From NCBI GenBank assembly GCA_013285945.1, contig JABDGP010000007.1, positions 1 to 64,000 of the forward strand: 64,000 nucleotides of DNA, read 5' to 3'. A program made the position numbers and the translations under genes. The first letter of the stretch is position 1, and each line of letters begins with the position of its first letter. This document shows positions 21,081-30,245 of the stretch, in pieces. The DNA is from Bacteroidota bacterium. GTDB taxonomy: Bacteria > Bacteroidota > Bacteroidia > Cytophagales > Cyclobacteriaceae. Below the pieces are notes generated by a model that was not told the DNA's origin, made no database searches, and saw only the letters and a list, made by a program, of their open reading frames with translations.

Positions 21081-21832
21081 AATATTTGCGCTTTTACTTT
21101 TAAAATAAGATAAATAAATAAAGTATTCGTTTTAAAGTACCGCTTAAAGAGTCTTCTTGGCTCTTGAATAAGTCGATATAGCCACTCCAATCCCATGTTT
21201 TGCATAAAGAAAGGAGCCCTCGAGGCTATTCCTGCATAGACTGGAAACGCACCACCAACTCCCAGCAACGGAGCATCAATCTTTCTTGAGTGACAGGCCA
21301 TCCATTTTTCTTGTTTAGGGCATCCCAAGGCTACGAATACCAAATTCGCTCCGGACTCTTTGATAAGTGTAATATAAGCTTCATCGTCCAAAGATCTGTT
21401 AAAAGGAGGGGAATACAGACCAGCAATTTTCAACTGAGGGAATTCCCTTACTGCTCTGGCTCGTATCCTCTCCAAGGTCTCAGCCGTTGACCCGAAAAAA
21501 AAGACTTTTAAACACTCCTTCTCTAATAACTTTAACAGGTCAGGAAATACGTCCATTCCGGCGATACGTTCCTGTGATTTCCCATGAATAAATTTTAGTG
21601 ACTTGACAATTGGTACGCCATCGGCCAGTACAAGAGAGGCATTATTGACTTGATGGGTAAACTCATTGTCTTCATAAGCTTCAATAGTCATGTGAACATT
21701 GGCAAAGCAAATATAACTTGCTTGTCTTCTTAGCGCTAAATCGATTATTACTGCTAAGGCATCTTTATAGCCAATCAAATCTATATTTAATGAAATGATT
21801 TTTTCAATCAGCCTTTTTTCCCGTAAAATCAT
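21077..21832 (-). CDS. WecG/TagA/CpsF family glycosyltransferase (GT26)
   Basis: YICFANVHMTIEAYED, LADGVPIVKSLKF, VFFFGSTAETLERI, LVFVALGCPKQEKWM. Confidence 0.92.
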   Translation of the reverse strand: MILREKRLIEKIISLNIDLIGYKDALAVIIDLALRRQASYICFANVHMTIEAYEDNEFTHQVNNASLVLADGVPIVKSLKFIHGKSQERIAGMDVFPDLLKLLEKECLKVFFFGSTAETLERIRARAVREFPQLKIAGLYSPPFNRSLDDEAYITLIKESGANLVFVALGCPKQEKWMACHSRKIDAPLLGVGGAFPVYAGIASRAPFFMQNMGLEWLYRLIQEPRRLFKRYFKTNTLFIYLILKVKAQIF

Positions 21833-21862
21833 GCTACAATTAGTTTCTAACTATTGGCTCAA

Positions 21863-23128
21863 TCATTTTGTCGGTTTATTCACCTTACTGTCATCGGTAT
21901 GAGTGAAAAATAAAAAGGAGTTAAAGAAAGCAAAAAAAACAATCCCACTCCTTCGCTCCAATAATGATTCCGTTATACATGAGAGAATAAAGAGCACGAC
22001 AAAAATAAGGTAAAGGCTGTTTCTTTCTTTAAATGCCAGCTTAATTGAAAAATAAAAGTTCGTTAAAAAAATGATAAGCCCAACACATCCAAATTCAATT
22101 ACAGTCTCTAAAAACTGATTATGTGCATTAAATCTTGTGCTATCAGAGTAAGTCAGTGGCGTGTATTCATTTTCGATATAACAATCCTGAAGTTCATCCT
22201 GAGTATCTCCTGTTCCAACTCCTATAACAGGGTGAGCCATGAAAAGTTTGAATGCACAATCCCATATTAATAATCGCATTTGTCGCTCCCCCCACCTCTT
22301 ACCTGCATCAAACTCGTCTCCATAATTAAACGCTTCCCTAAACCGTTCCCGATTGACCGGGAACAACATTACAATGCCAATAAAAAGAACTCCGAGAGCC
22401 GTAGCAGCAGCCATTGATCGCCAAATGCCAAACTTTTGATTAATTTTAAATGCGAAGTATCCAACACCTCCAAGGATAACTAAGACTATATGAGTTCTTC
22501 CTGCAAGAAGAAATACCGAGACAATCAAAAGTGCCAGAGAGCAATAATACAAAACCGAATTTCTTATGATCAATTGACTTAGCCCTTCAAAACGAAAATT
22601 CGCGAGGATGGCAAGTGAGAAGCAAAAATACATAGCAAGATAAGCCGCGTGCATTCCTGCGATTCCACTCAGTTTATGATAGAAATAGAAAGAGGAGTCG
22701 CCCCGCAGCAAATAGTGATACGTAGCAATTGTGAGGCACGTCAACGCTGTCAACAAGCAACTAATAACAAAAACAATCAGGATAATATTAACCTTAGTCT
22801 TGTCTGGTTTAGCTGAATAATAGAGCATAATCGGGAAAATCAATAAACTCACTTTTTTCTCAAGGTCAAAAAATGCCTGGTGCCAATTATCGGTTCTAAC
22901 CATTCCCAAAAGATTCATTAGGAAGACTGAAATAAATAAGACCATCATACCGCTAAAACGTGATTTCCCTTCACGCTTTGAGATGATTAGGTACCAAACC
23001 CAGTTAATTCCAAGTAAGATTATTATAAAATTATTTAACTGCACATCGCCAAAAGAAAATGGCATTGTAAATACAAAACATAATATCAATACATAATGTA
23101 TTTTACTTGCAAAAGAGGTTTGATTCAT
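21863..23128 (-). CDS. O-antigen ligase/polymerase-family membrane protein
   Basis: Multi-TM; 'MAHPVIGVGTGDTQDELQDCY...STRFNAHNQFLETVIEFGCVGLIIFL' (Wzy_C-like). Confidence 0.87.
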   Translation of the reverse strand: MNQTSFASKIHYVLILCFVFTMPFSFGDVQLNNFIIILLGINWVWYLIISKREGKSRFSGMMVLFISVFLMNLLGMVRTDNWHQAFFDLEKKVSLLIFPIMLYYSAKPDKTKVNIILIVFVISCLLTALTCLTIATYHYLLRGDSSFYFYHKLSGIAGMHAAYLAMYFCFSLAILANFRFEGLSQLIIRNSVLYYCSLALLIVSVFLLAGRTHIVLVILGGVGYFAFKINQKFGIWRSMAAATALGVLFIGIVMLFPVNRERFREAFNYGDEFDAGKRWGERQMRLLIWDCAFKLFMAHPVIGVGTGDTQDELQDCYIENEYTPLTYSDSTRFNAHNQFLETVIEFGCVGLIIFLTNFYFSIKLAFKERNSLYLIFVVLFILSCITESLLERRSGIVFFAFFNSFLFFTHTDDSKVNKPTK

Positions 23129-23166
23129 TTAGAAAGGCCTTTAGCTTCTTACTTGATGCACACTAT

Positions 23167-24618
23167 TTAAAAAGCCTTGTTTACAAAAAAATTAACTGTA
23201 TCTGTTTCACGTCTTAATCTTTCAAAATGTAATTTATCAAATATTGGATTAAATATGTTTATTGAAGTCATGGTTGGATACAATTCGCTGTAGTCGCCGT
23301 CCGGAAAGTAAAGGCAAACAAAGTTCTCAAACGATTCCTTCGTTTTATCAGGCTCATTTTTTAATAACCTGTATCCATGATCACTGGTTAGAATTATGAA
23401 TGATTTGGGGTTATATCTCAAAATTGTATCAATTGATTTCTCCAAGAGCTTATTCGTATATTTTAGCTGGTCCAAATAAGGCTCACTTCGGCTAAAGCTT
23501 GGGTTTGTCGATGGCCTCAGTGCCCCAGTACTATCGTAAATATAGGGATGGTGGGGAAGCAAAAGATGACAATAAACAATCTTCGGTCGGTCTTGCTTTT
23601 CCTTAGATATCCGCTCTAGTTCATTCAATACACTTAAATGATCCATATAAGTATACCTGTAAATGATTCTCATAGGAAGAGTCTTTGATAACAGGTAATT
23701 ATTAAAATTCGGATAGAGAAATCGATCAAAATAGAAAGGCTTCGTATTTAAAATGTCAAAAATTGAAAGATTATATATATCATAACCCTTTAGATAAAAC
23801 TCCTGAAAAACTCTACTATTCTTGATCTTACTAATTATTTTTTTTTGAGTTTCAATATACCGGTTAGTTGAATTTAAATTTAAATCCTCTGTTAAAAACT
23901 CATTGTTTAGCATGGAAGCCATGCTGCTCCCAGTATTATTGTAATTACTTCGGGAATGTGGAATGTAATAAAAGCCCTTTTCCTTAAGAGCATTTATAAA
24001 CTTATTATTGTTGTAGTTCCAGTATTTTTTCAGATTGTCGGCATTTGCATATGCATCCGTTACTATAAAATAAACGTCTGGTCGCCCCTGCCCACTTACG
24101 CGGCTCTTATCAAGGTACTCCATTAAAGCCCTTCCTTCACTCACTCTGCCTACGGTCACTGTTAGAATAACCACCTCCATCGCCAGATACACTAAGAGTA
24201 AAACGTTAAGGTAGAGGTTTAAGGTCTTAAGCCCTCGTTTGGTAGTAAATAGAAACAGCGCGATTCCGGCAATGAAAAAGACTATCAATAATATAAAATA
24301 ACCCTCTTTTAAAAAGTTCTTAATAAAGGCCGAGGAAGAAGTAAAAAGGAAAAATAAATGGGCATAGAACAAAGTTGTCAACATTACTGTGGTTGTAAAA
24401 ATCGCTGACGGTATGCTTTTATTTGTAATGCTGGTTAATAGCAACTTTAACGAAACGGGAAGGGTGAGCAAAACAACAAATGGAATCAGAGTCTCATCGA
24501 ACTCCATTTCGCCATTCAATTCATTTATATTATAAAAAAGAAAAAATATCCCGCAAACACTGTAATGGAATGATCGGTCTCTGGCCAGCTCAAAGAGCGA
24601 GTCCCATCTTTTACTCAT
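23167..24618 (-). CDS. Membrane-anchored sulfatase/alkaline-phosphatase-superfamily protein
   Basis: N-terminal TM segments, 'RPDVYFIVTDAYANADNLKKYW', 'HLLLPHHPYIYD', 'FIILTSDHGYR'. Confidence 0.78.
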   Translation of the reverse strand: MSKRWDSLFELARDRSFHYSVCGIFFLFYNINELNGEMEFDETLIPFVVLLTLPVSLKLLLTSITNKSIPSAIFTTTVMLTTLFYAHLFFLFTSSSAFIKNFLKEGYFILLIVFFIAGIALFLFTTKRGLKTLNLYLNVLLLVYLAMEVVILTVTVGRVSEGRALMEYLDKSRVSGQGRPDVYFIVTDAYANADNLKKYWNYNNNKFINALKEKGFYYIPHSRSNYNNTGSSMASMLNNEFLTEDLNLNSTNRYIETQKKIISKIKNSRVFQEFYLKGYDIYNLSIFDILNTKPFYFDRFLYPNFNNYLLSKTLPMRIIYRYTYMDHLSVLNELERISKEKQDRPKIVYCHLLLPHHPYIYDSTGALRPSTNPSFSRSEPYLDQLKYTNKLLEKSIDTILRYNPKSFIILTSDHGYRLLKNEPDKTKESFENFVCLYFPDGDYSELYPTMTSINIFNPIFDKLHFERLRRETDTVNFFVNKAF

Positions 24619-25979
24619 TTTGTAAACAGATAAATAAGCCTTTCCGAATTTGTCATTTCAACTTTTTTGATCAGTTTAAAGTGACGGCTAAACTCCAGTT
24701 CAAAATTATCCCTGGTATAATCATCGTAAATGTCTTCTTTGCTCTGAAGGAGCGTTTGAACCATTGGATCAGATTTTGGGACAAATTCAATTATAAGGTT
24801 ACTCGTGACGGATGCAAAATGAATAGCAATTTTGTAAAAAGGGATATTATAAAAAATAACCAAATGATGTATCAAAGCCAACGCAAGAACAGTGTCCACC
24901 TCAATCCTTTCAAAAAAAGACTGTCGCTCAGAATTTGCCCATCCAAATGAAGGCGTTGGATTTATTGCATCAATTACTAAAGGCAGAATAGAAGTCAATC
25001 CTTCCCTTTTACACATCAAATAATTTCTTTCAACGGAAACCTGGTCGCTGTCAGTTGCTATCACTTCAAATCCCAAGCCTCCCAAATGCCTGCTTATCGT
25101 TCCGTCGTTTGCTCCAAAATCTAAAATCTTCTTTGCATTGTGTATAAGTAAAAGGTCACTTACGGTTTTTATCTTGAAATGCAAATAAGCATCGGATACA
25201 TCCTCTTTATAATATAAAGACCAATTAGAAACAGCATTCCATTCGATCTTAAGTACCTGACTAAGCAGGTCTTCAGTCAGACGCTTAATGTAGTCGGCAT
25301 TAAATGATTTGTAGGTTGCGTGATGCCCCTTACTTTTGTATTTGATCTTGGATCTCGTATGTAGAACAATATGAAGCAAAACTCCCAGGGAAACCTTGTT
25401 CCTTCTCTTCAATAATTTGTTGACAAGTTCAAGAGGGATGCCATCGATGAAGGCATTAAAAAGTGCTGATAAGCCAGCATCTACTTTTGAGATCAAAAGC
25501 AATGGACCGAAGAAATGCTCACAAAACTGCCGATAGGCCATCCAAGGCTCCCCTTCAATGTAAAATCGAAATGACAGCGTGTCTATCAGAACAGCCCTCC
25601 CTTTATAAAATTGAATATTATAAGCGCTGCAGTCTTTAAGTATCATTTTATACTTAATAGCAATTTGTTGTATTTTGAGAGTTGCTATAGCAGCATCCTT
25701 CAGCTGGCTAAATGTCCATTCGCTTGGGTACGAGATCGTGACAACAGAGGGTTTGATCGCTTTGTAGAAATCGCTTTTCAATTCGCTTTTGATTTCTTCA
25801 CCAATTTCCTGATGATCAATTATTAAATTACTGCTTCTTAAATCATGGAAAAGTCCTGATGACATTAAGTGATCATATTCTTTAACATAATTATTTTTAA
25901 TCACTCTGACAATAGCGCCTTTAAATTCGATAACTGATCCGTTTGGATCTTTGAAAGAGCTTTTGTGAATTTTCATCAC
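24615..25979 (-). CDS. Kinase-like N-terminal region fused to class I SAM-dependent methyltransferase (NoeA-like)
   Basis: C-terminal SAM motif 'KILDFGANDGTISRHLGGLGFEVIATDSD'; N-terminal 'LKDCSAYNIQFYKGRAVLIDTLSF' resembles the D-x4-N ... D catalytic loop of APH/LPS-kinase folds. Confidence 0.72.
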   Translation of the reverse strand: MMKIHKSSFKDPNGSVIEFKGAIVRVIKNNYVKEYDHLMSSGLFHDLRSSNLIIDHQEIGEEIKSELKSDFYKAIKPSVVTISYPSEWTFSQLKDAAIATLKIQQIAIKYKMILKDCSAYNIQFYKGRAVLIDTLSFRFYIEGEPWMAYRQFCEHFFGPLLLISKVDAGLSALFNAFIDGIPLELVNKLLKRRNKVSLGVLLHIVLHTRSKIKYKSKGHHATYKSFNADYIKRLTEDLLSQVLKIEWNAVSNWSLYYKEDVSDAYLHFKIKTVSDLLLIHNAKKILDFGANDGTISRHLGGLGFEVIATDSDQVSVERNYLMCKREGLTSILPLVIDAINPTPSFGWANSERQSFFERIEVDTVLALALIHHLVIFYNIPFYKIAIHFASVTSNLIIEFVPKSDPMVQTLLQSKEDIYDDYTRDNFELEFSRHFKLIKKVEMTNSERLIYLFTK

Positions 25980-26138
25980 CTAATTCTCTTCTTTATGCTT
26001 CTTGTTGAATATCCGTAGAATAAAGAATTTTATTTTCTTTATATATACCAGGATACCAAGAACGGAGGCTAGGATTACTTGAAAAATTATGCTGCCACTC
26101 GCCGGATCTATATAAACTATTATATTAAGAGATTTCAT
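25980..26138 (-). CDS. Small (52-aa) single-TM protein MKSLNIIVYIDPASGSIIFQVILASVLGILVYIKKIKFFILRIFNKKHKEEN
   Basis: Translated by hand from the minus strand: ATG at 26138, TAG at 25980-25982, directly abutting the next gene's start (GTG at 25979); Y-[IL]-D-P-x-[ST]-G-S motif plus TM helix; below the 60-aa cutoff of the ORF track. Confidence 0.85.
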   Translation of the reverse strand: MKSLNIIVYIDPASGSIIFQVILASVLGILVYIKKIKFFILRIFNKKHKEEN

Positions 26139-26171
26139 GTCCACATAAGTTTTCGGTTGTAAAAATTAACT

Positions 26172-27149
26172 CTATTTAATAAGTTTAGGATGATATAATT
26201 TCATCCACCTTATTGTTTCGTCGATACCCTGCTCAAGGCTATAAGGCGGTTTACCTAAAACGTCAAACGACGGTTGCATAGGGGCCATATTACTTGTAGT
26301 CATACTTTTATACCTCGAAGTTGTAATCGGAAATTTAAGTCCAATCAGCGTCAGTGCATCTCCAACCAGACCCAGGGTTCTCACAACAATTCTAGGAACT
26401 ACTTTCACTTTTTTTCCAGTTTGTTGAATTGAAAACCCATTTACCCAGTTATAAATATCAGTTGGCATATCTCCTACGTAAAAAACTTTTCCATTAATTT
26501 TTTCTGGCAAAGTATTTAAAATAGAAATAATCTGAAACACAACGTTTCCAACGTAACCATATGAACGGATAACCGGCTGATGACCAGGATGGAAATACAG
26601 TCCCTTACTCACAACTCTCCAAAATTCGTATGGATACCTCAAATGCCAGGGGCCCCAGATATTGGTTGGCCGAATGATAGTCCAAATGCAGGATAAGCCA
26701 ACCGCTCTCGTCATTTGTTCCATTATGACTTTGCTTTCCCCATACACCGTGTGCGGAGCATAGTCTTCATCATCTTTAGGGAATCCATGGTACTGATTTA
26801 CAAACTGAGTTGAAGTAATGATTGCTCTTTTGATATATGGTCTCTGCTTAATTGCATCTAAAATATTTCGAGATCCTTCAGTGTTTACTTTATAATCATC
26901 AAGCAAATTACGCGCATCAGTGTCAGTTCGGGCAGCCAAATGAATTACCACTTCCGGCTTAAATAATTCAAATTTCTCGGTAACCTGATTGATATCCAAT
27001 ATGTCACATTTTTCCCAAAGCCGACTATGATCGCTAACATTTGGTTTTGATATATCCAGATTTAAAACCGTATGCTCCTCCATTAGGGCCAATTTTTCAA
27101 TCAAATTGGTGCCAATAAAACCCGATCCTCCCGTAATTAATATCCGCAT
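26172..27149 (-). CDS. NAD(P)-dependent sugar epimerase/dehydratase
   Basis: MRILITGGSGFIGTNLIEKL, VIHLAARTD, TVYGESKVIMEQ, RPTNIWGPWH. Confidence 0.88.
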   Translation of the reverse strand: MRILITGGSGFIGTNLIEKLALMEEHTVLNLDISKPNVSDHSRLWEKCDILDINQVTEKFELFKPEVVIHLAARTDTDARNLLDDYKVNTEGSRNILDAIKQRPYIKRAIITSTQFVNQYHGFPKDDEDYAPHTVYGESKVIMEQMTRAVGLSCIWTIIRPTNIWGPWHLRYPYEFWRVVSKGLYFHPGHQPVIRSYGYVGNVVFQIISILNTLPEKINGKVFYVGDMPTDIYNWVNGFSIQQTGKKVKVVPRIVVRTLGLVGDALTLIGLKFPITTSRYKSMTTSNMAPMQPSFDVLGKPPYSLEQGIDETIRWMKLYHPKLIK

Positions 27150-27166
27150 CTTATTTAAATGAAAAT

Positions 27167-27667
27167 TTACAATTTCCTTAAAACTCTTGCCGGATTTCCT
27201 GCGGCGACTGAATTTGATGGTACATCTTTAACAACCACAGCCCCTGCACCAATTATTACATTATCTCCAATATTTACCGGGCCAATAATGATCACATGTG
27301 CACCAAGGTTTACATTATTGCCTAGCGTTGGCGCATTCGATTTATTTCCACGAGAATCAACCTTAATACCAATCGTACAGTTATTACGCAAAGTGCAATT
27401 CTGACCTATTATCGTCGCATCGTTTATTACCAAGCCCTGACCATGCTGAATAATTAGACCCCTGCCTACCTTGGTCTTAAAGGGCAATTCCACACCCAAA
27501 ATCCATTCAACACAAATTCGGTATGAAACTAAAATGGGAATTCCGATCAGCCATATTGGAAATTTCATTTGTCTAACGAAATAGGCCAATCTAAACGCTG
27601 ACGTAATAATGCGTCCTTTTATATTTCCTCTGTTAGCTGACCAATCTTGAAACAAGTAAGAACCCAT
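27167..27667 (-). CDS. Serine-acetyltransferase-like hexapeptide acetyltransferase (WcaB-like)
   Basis: GLIIQHGQGLVINDATIIGQNCTLRNNCTIG, IGPVNIGDNVIIGAGAVVVKDVP, AAGNPARVLRKL. Confidence 0.88.
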   Translation of the reverse strand: MGSYLFQDWSANRGNIKGRIITSAFRLAYFVRQMKFPIWLIGIPILVSYRICVEWILGVELPFKTKVGRGLIIQHGQGLVINDATIIGQNCTLRNNCTIGIKVDSRGNKSNAPTLGNNVNLGAHVIIIGPVNIGDNVIIGAGAVVVKDVPSNSVAAGNPARVLRKL

Positions 27668-27709
27668 TTTAAATAAATAGTTTAATAGAGTACAAACATA
27701 AAATTATTG

Positions 27710-29110
27710 TCAAGTTCTCTCGGAAATAGCACTTTCATTTTTTGAGTATTCAAAAAAATATTTAAACATCAAGAAGCCTAAGAAAATTGCCTGAGGCACT
27801 TCCAAATAATTTTCAAAAAAAGAAAATATCACAAAAAACAAAACCAAAATAGCACATGCGTAAGCGTATGACGCCTTTAATGAATTGCTCTCTGTTGTCC
27901 TTTTTTGAAATATCCTTTTAATCCCCTTTATAAAGAAGATTATTACTGCGAACAAAATCAAGAATAGAATCCAGCCAAACTCAGTTATAATTGACAAAAT
28001 CGAAAAAAAAGGCCTTGCCATTGTTGAGTTACCGTACTTTGGAACATTTGTGGCAACCTCTTCCCAATAGGGGTAAACATATTTTGCAAACGCCAATGAT
28101 GAACGCTCTTCCAAAAGCGGCAACTTCTGTGGGTCATTAAAATCACCGAAGTATTTACCCGTTCCAATTAATCCTGCTCTGCTGGAGTATTGGCCAGGTC
28201 CCAACCCTATCAAGATCACCCATGGGAAGTCTTTTGGCAATTCAATGACTGAATTTAAAGCTACAGTAGCTTTGGGTGATTCACCAGAAGTCAATTTTTC
28301 AAAATAATGTGAAATCAGGCTAAAGTTTTTAGGCTGCGTGAATATTGTCAATGAAATCACAATGGTCAAAAGGAAGACAATTAGTACCCTTGAGATACTC
28401 AGTCCTTTTAAGAGCAAGCCAAAATAGATTGACACCAGAATTATAGCCAAGAGAAATGCTATGAACAGATGCCAAATAGAGGCCAGAACTAAGGCTGTAA
28501 AACCAAGGAGGCATACCCCTAATCCATTTTTCTTATAAACCGCATACGGCGTATAAAATAACAGTAGCAAAAGTAGATTGGTGGTATATATCTGATTATT
28601 AAAATTGCCTAAGGGATTTAAAAATGACAATGGATTTAAAGTGCCCTGGACAATATCCCCTGTGGCAGAATCAAAATTACCACCATTTAAAACGAGATAA
28701 ATAAAAATCTGAAATACGCCAAGCAGGGATTGTACTACAATAACTATGCGGATTACCTTGATGTACTTCAAAAAATCTTCTTCCCGAAAGTTCAGATTAG
28801 CCGGTAGTATGAGAAAGAAAATAAATGAACTGTAGGTAAGTAAAATCAAAATAGAGTTTTGGATTACAAATTCTTCTTTTACAAACTGGTAAAAACCGAT
28901 ATAAAGACAAACAACTATGAAGTAGCAAAAGAGATATAAGAGTAGTCTCACTAAGGTAGCCCCGGAATTAGCACGAATAATGAACCATGCTATGCACAAA
29001 AAGGGAGCAAGGTAGCCGATTACTTTGGAGGGAAGCGAAATAGTAACTATACCTAGTATGAATACCTCGAAAAAAGCTTTCCGATAATTGTTTGATACTG
29101 AAGCACTCAA
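27710..29110 (-). CDS. Multi-TM protein, candidate O-antigen polymerase (Wzy-like)
   Basis: About 10 predicted hydrophobic segments, 'LIGLGPGQYSSRAGLIG' and late periplasmic loop; locus position. Confidence 0.7.
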   Translation of the reverse strand: MSASVSNNYRKAFFEVFILGIVTISLPSKVIGYLAPFLCIAWFIIRANSGATLVRLLLYLFCYFIVVCLYIGFYQFVKEEFVIQNSILILLTYSSFIFFLILPANLNFREEDFLKYIKVIRIVIVVQSLLGVFQIFIYLVLNGGNFDSATGDIVQGTLNPLSFLNPLGNFNNQIYTTNLLLLLLFYTPYAVYKKNGLGVCLLGFTALVLASIWHLFIAFLLAIILVSIYFGLLLKGLSISRVLIVFLLTIVISLTIFTQPKNFSLISHYFEKLTSGESPKATVALNSVIELPKDFPWVILIGLGPGQYSSRAGLIGTGKYFGDFNDPQKLPLLEERSSLAFAKYVYPYWEEVATNVPKYGNSTMARPFFSILSIITEFGWILFLILFAVIIFFIKGIKRIFQKRTTESNSLKASYAYACAILVLFFVIFSFFENYLEVPQAIFLGFLMFKYFFEYSKNESAISERT

Positions 29111-29114
29111 GGTC

Positions 29115-30209
29115 TTAAGGCGTTTTAAAAATCTCCTCCATATTCTTTTGGAATTTTACTAGTGTGAAATTATCCAAAAAATGGTTACGTCCAGCTTCAC
29201 CCATTTTTTGTCGCAGCGATGAGTCCAGGATCAAGATTTTCAGCTTGTCTACTAACTCATCTACATTTCTCGGCTTAACTAAAAAACCACTTTCCCCATT
29301 TTTAACAACCGATGGTATTCCTCTCCATGTCGTTGCTACAACAGGTAAGGCAAACTGCATTGCTTCCAATAATACCACTCCAAAGGTCTCGGCCTCAAAA
29401 AAAGTCGGGAAGCAAAAAATATCCGTATCACTGAAAATTCTAAATTTTGGATCGCCTGAAAGCACGCCCAGAAAAAGGACATAGTCCTCCAATTGGTGAT
29501 CTTGTATGAAGTTCTTTACTCTATTCTCGAATTCCTTAGACTCGAATTTTCCCATTATCTCTATTTGAAATTTTAATCTAAACAGTTTTAATTTCTCACA
29601 AGCCTCCAATAAAATTAATACTCCCTTTGATTCCTTGATTACCCCTACAAAGAGAATCGTCACGAGGGTATCATTTGGTCGGAGTGTGGCACTCCCCCTA
29701 AAATTATCCTCTATTCCATAAGGTATTATCACCTCTCTCTTTGCGTTTAGGTTTTTTCCATCGTGGGGGTTAAATTCAGAAAGCAGAATGGCACAATCTA
29801 CATCTGAGTATGCCAGCATATAAAAAAAGCGGGGCAGTCGGGATTTAAAAACAAATTCGGAGAGGCCGCCAGCATGAAAATGAAAAATGACTTTCTTGAA
29901 CAGCCACCGAGTACTTCCAAGAATGATTAAATCCCTAATAATGGGTACCCTATCAGGCCCTGCAGGAGGATAGTATAAAACTGTAGCATTCTTAAATATT
30001 CTGATAACGTAAATTCTTAAAATGATTTGTATAAGGTGAATAATCTTATAAAAATTTACGCGACCGATTTCGTCCATCTCCTTCGAGAAGGACATCTTTA
30101 CATGAAATAATTTTATCCCATCATATTGCCCTTCCAAAATCTTTGCAATCATGATGGATTGCCCTCCGTAAGGAGGAGGTGTCTGACCAACAAAAACTAT
30201 ATTTTTCAT
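29115..30209 (-). CDS. Family 4 glycosyltransferase
   Basis: VGQTPPPYGGQSIM, LFVGVIKESKGVLILLEAC, IFCFPTFFEAETFGVVLLEAMQFALPVVATTWRGIPSVV. Confidence 0.93.
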   Translation of the reverse strand: MKNIVFVGQTPPPYGGQSIMIAKILEGQYDGIKLFHVKMSFSKEMDEIGRVNFYKIIHLIQIILRIYVIRIFKNATVLYYPPAGPDRVPIIRDLIILGSTRWLFKKVIFHFHAGGLSEFVFKSRLPRFFYMLAYSDVDCAILLSEFNPHDGKNLNAKREVIIPYGIEDNFRGSATLRPNDTLVTILFVGVIKESKGVLILLEACEKLKLFRLKFQIEIMGKFESKEFENRVKNFIQDHQLEDYVLFLGVLSGDPKFRIFSDTDIFCFPTFFEAETFGVVLLEAMQFALPVVATTWRGIPSVVKNGESGFLVKPRNVDELVDKLKILILDSSLRQKMGEAGRNHFLDNFTLVKFQKNMEEIFKTP

Positions 30210-30245
30210 CCTTACTTAGTGAGTCATTCTTCCCACACAACTGAC

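Noticed and set aside
24480-24950. 156-aa plus-strand ORF spanning the sulfatase/methyltransferase junction
   Set aside because: Antisense to two well-supported overlapping genes; composition not protein-like
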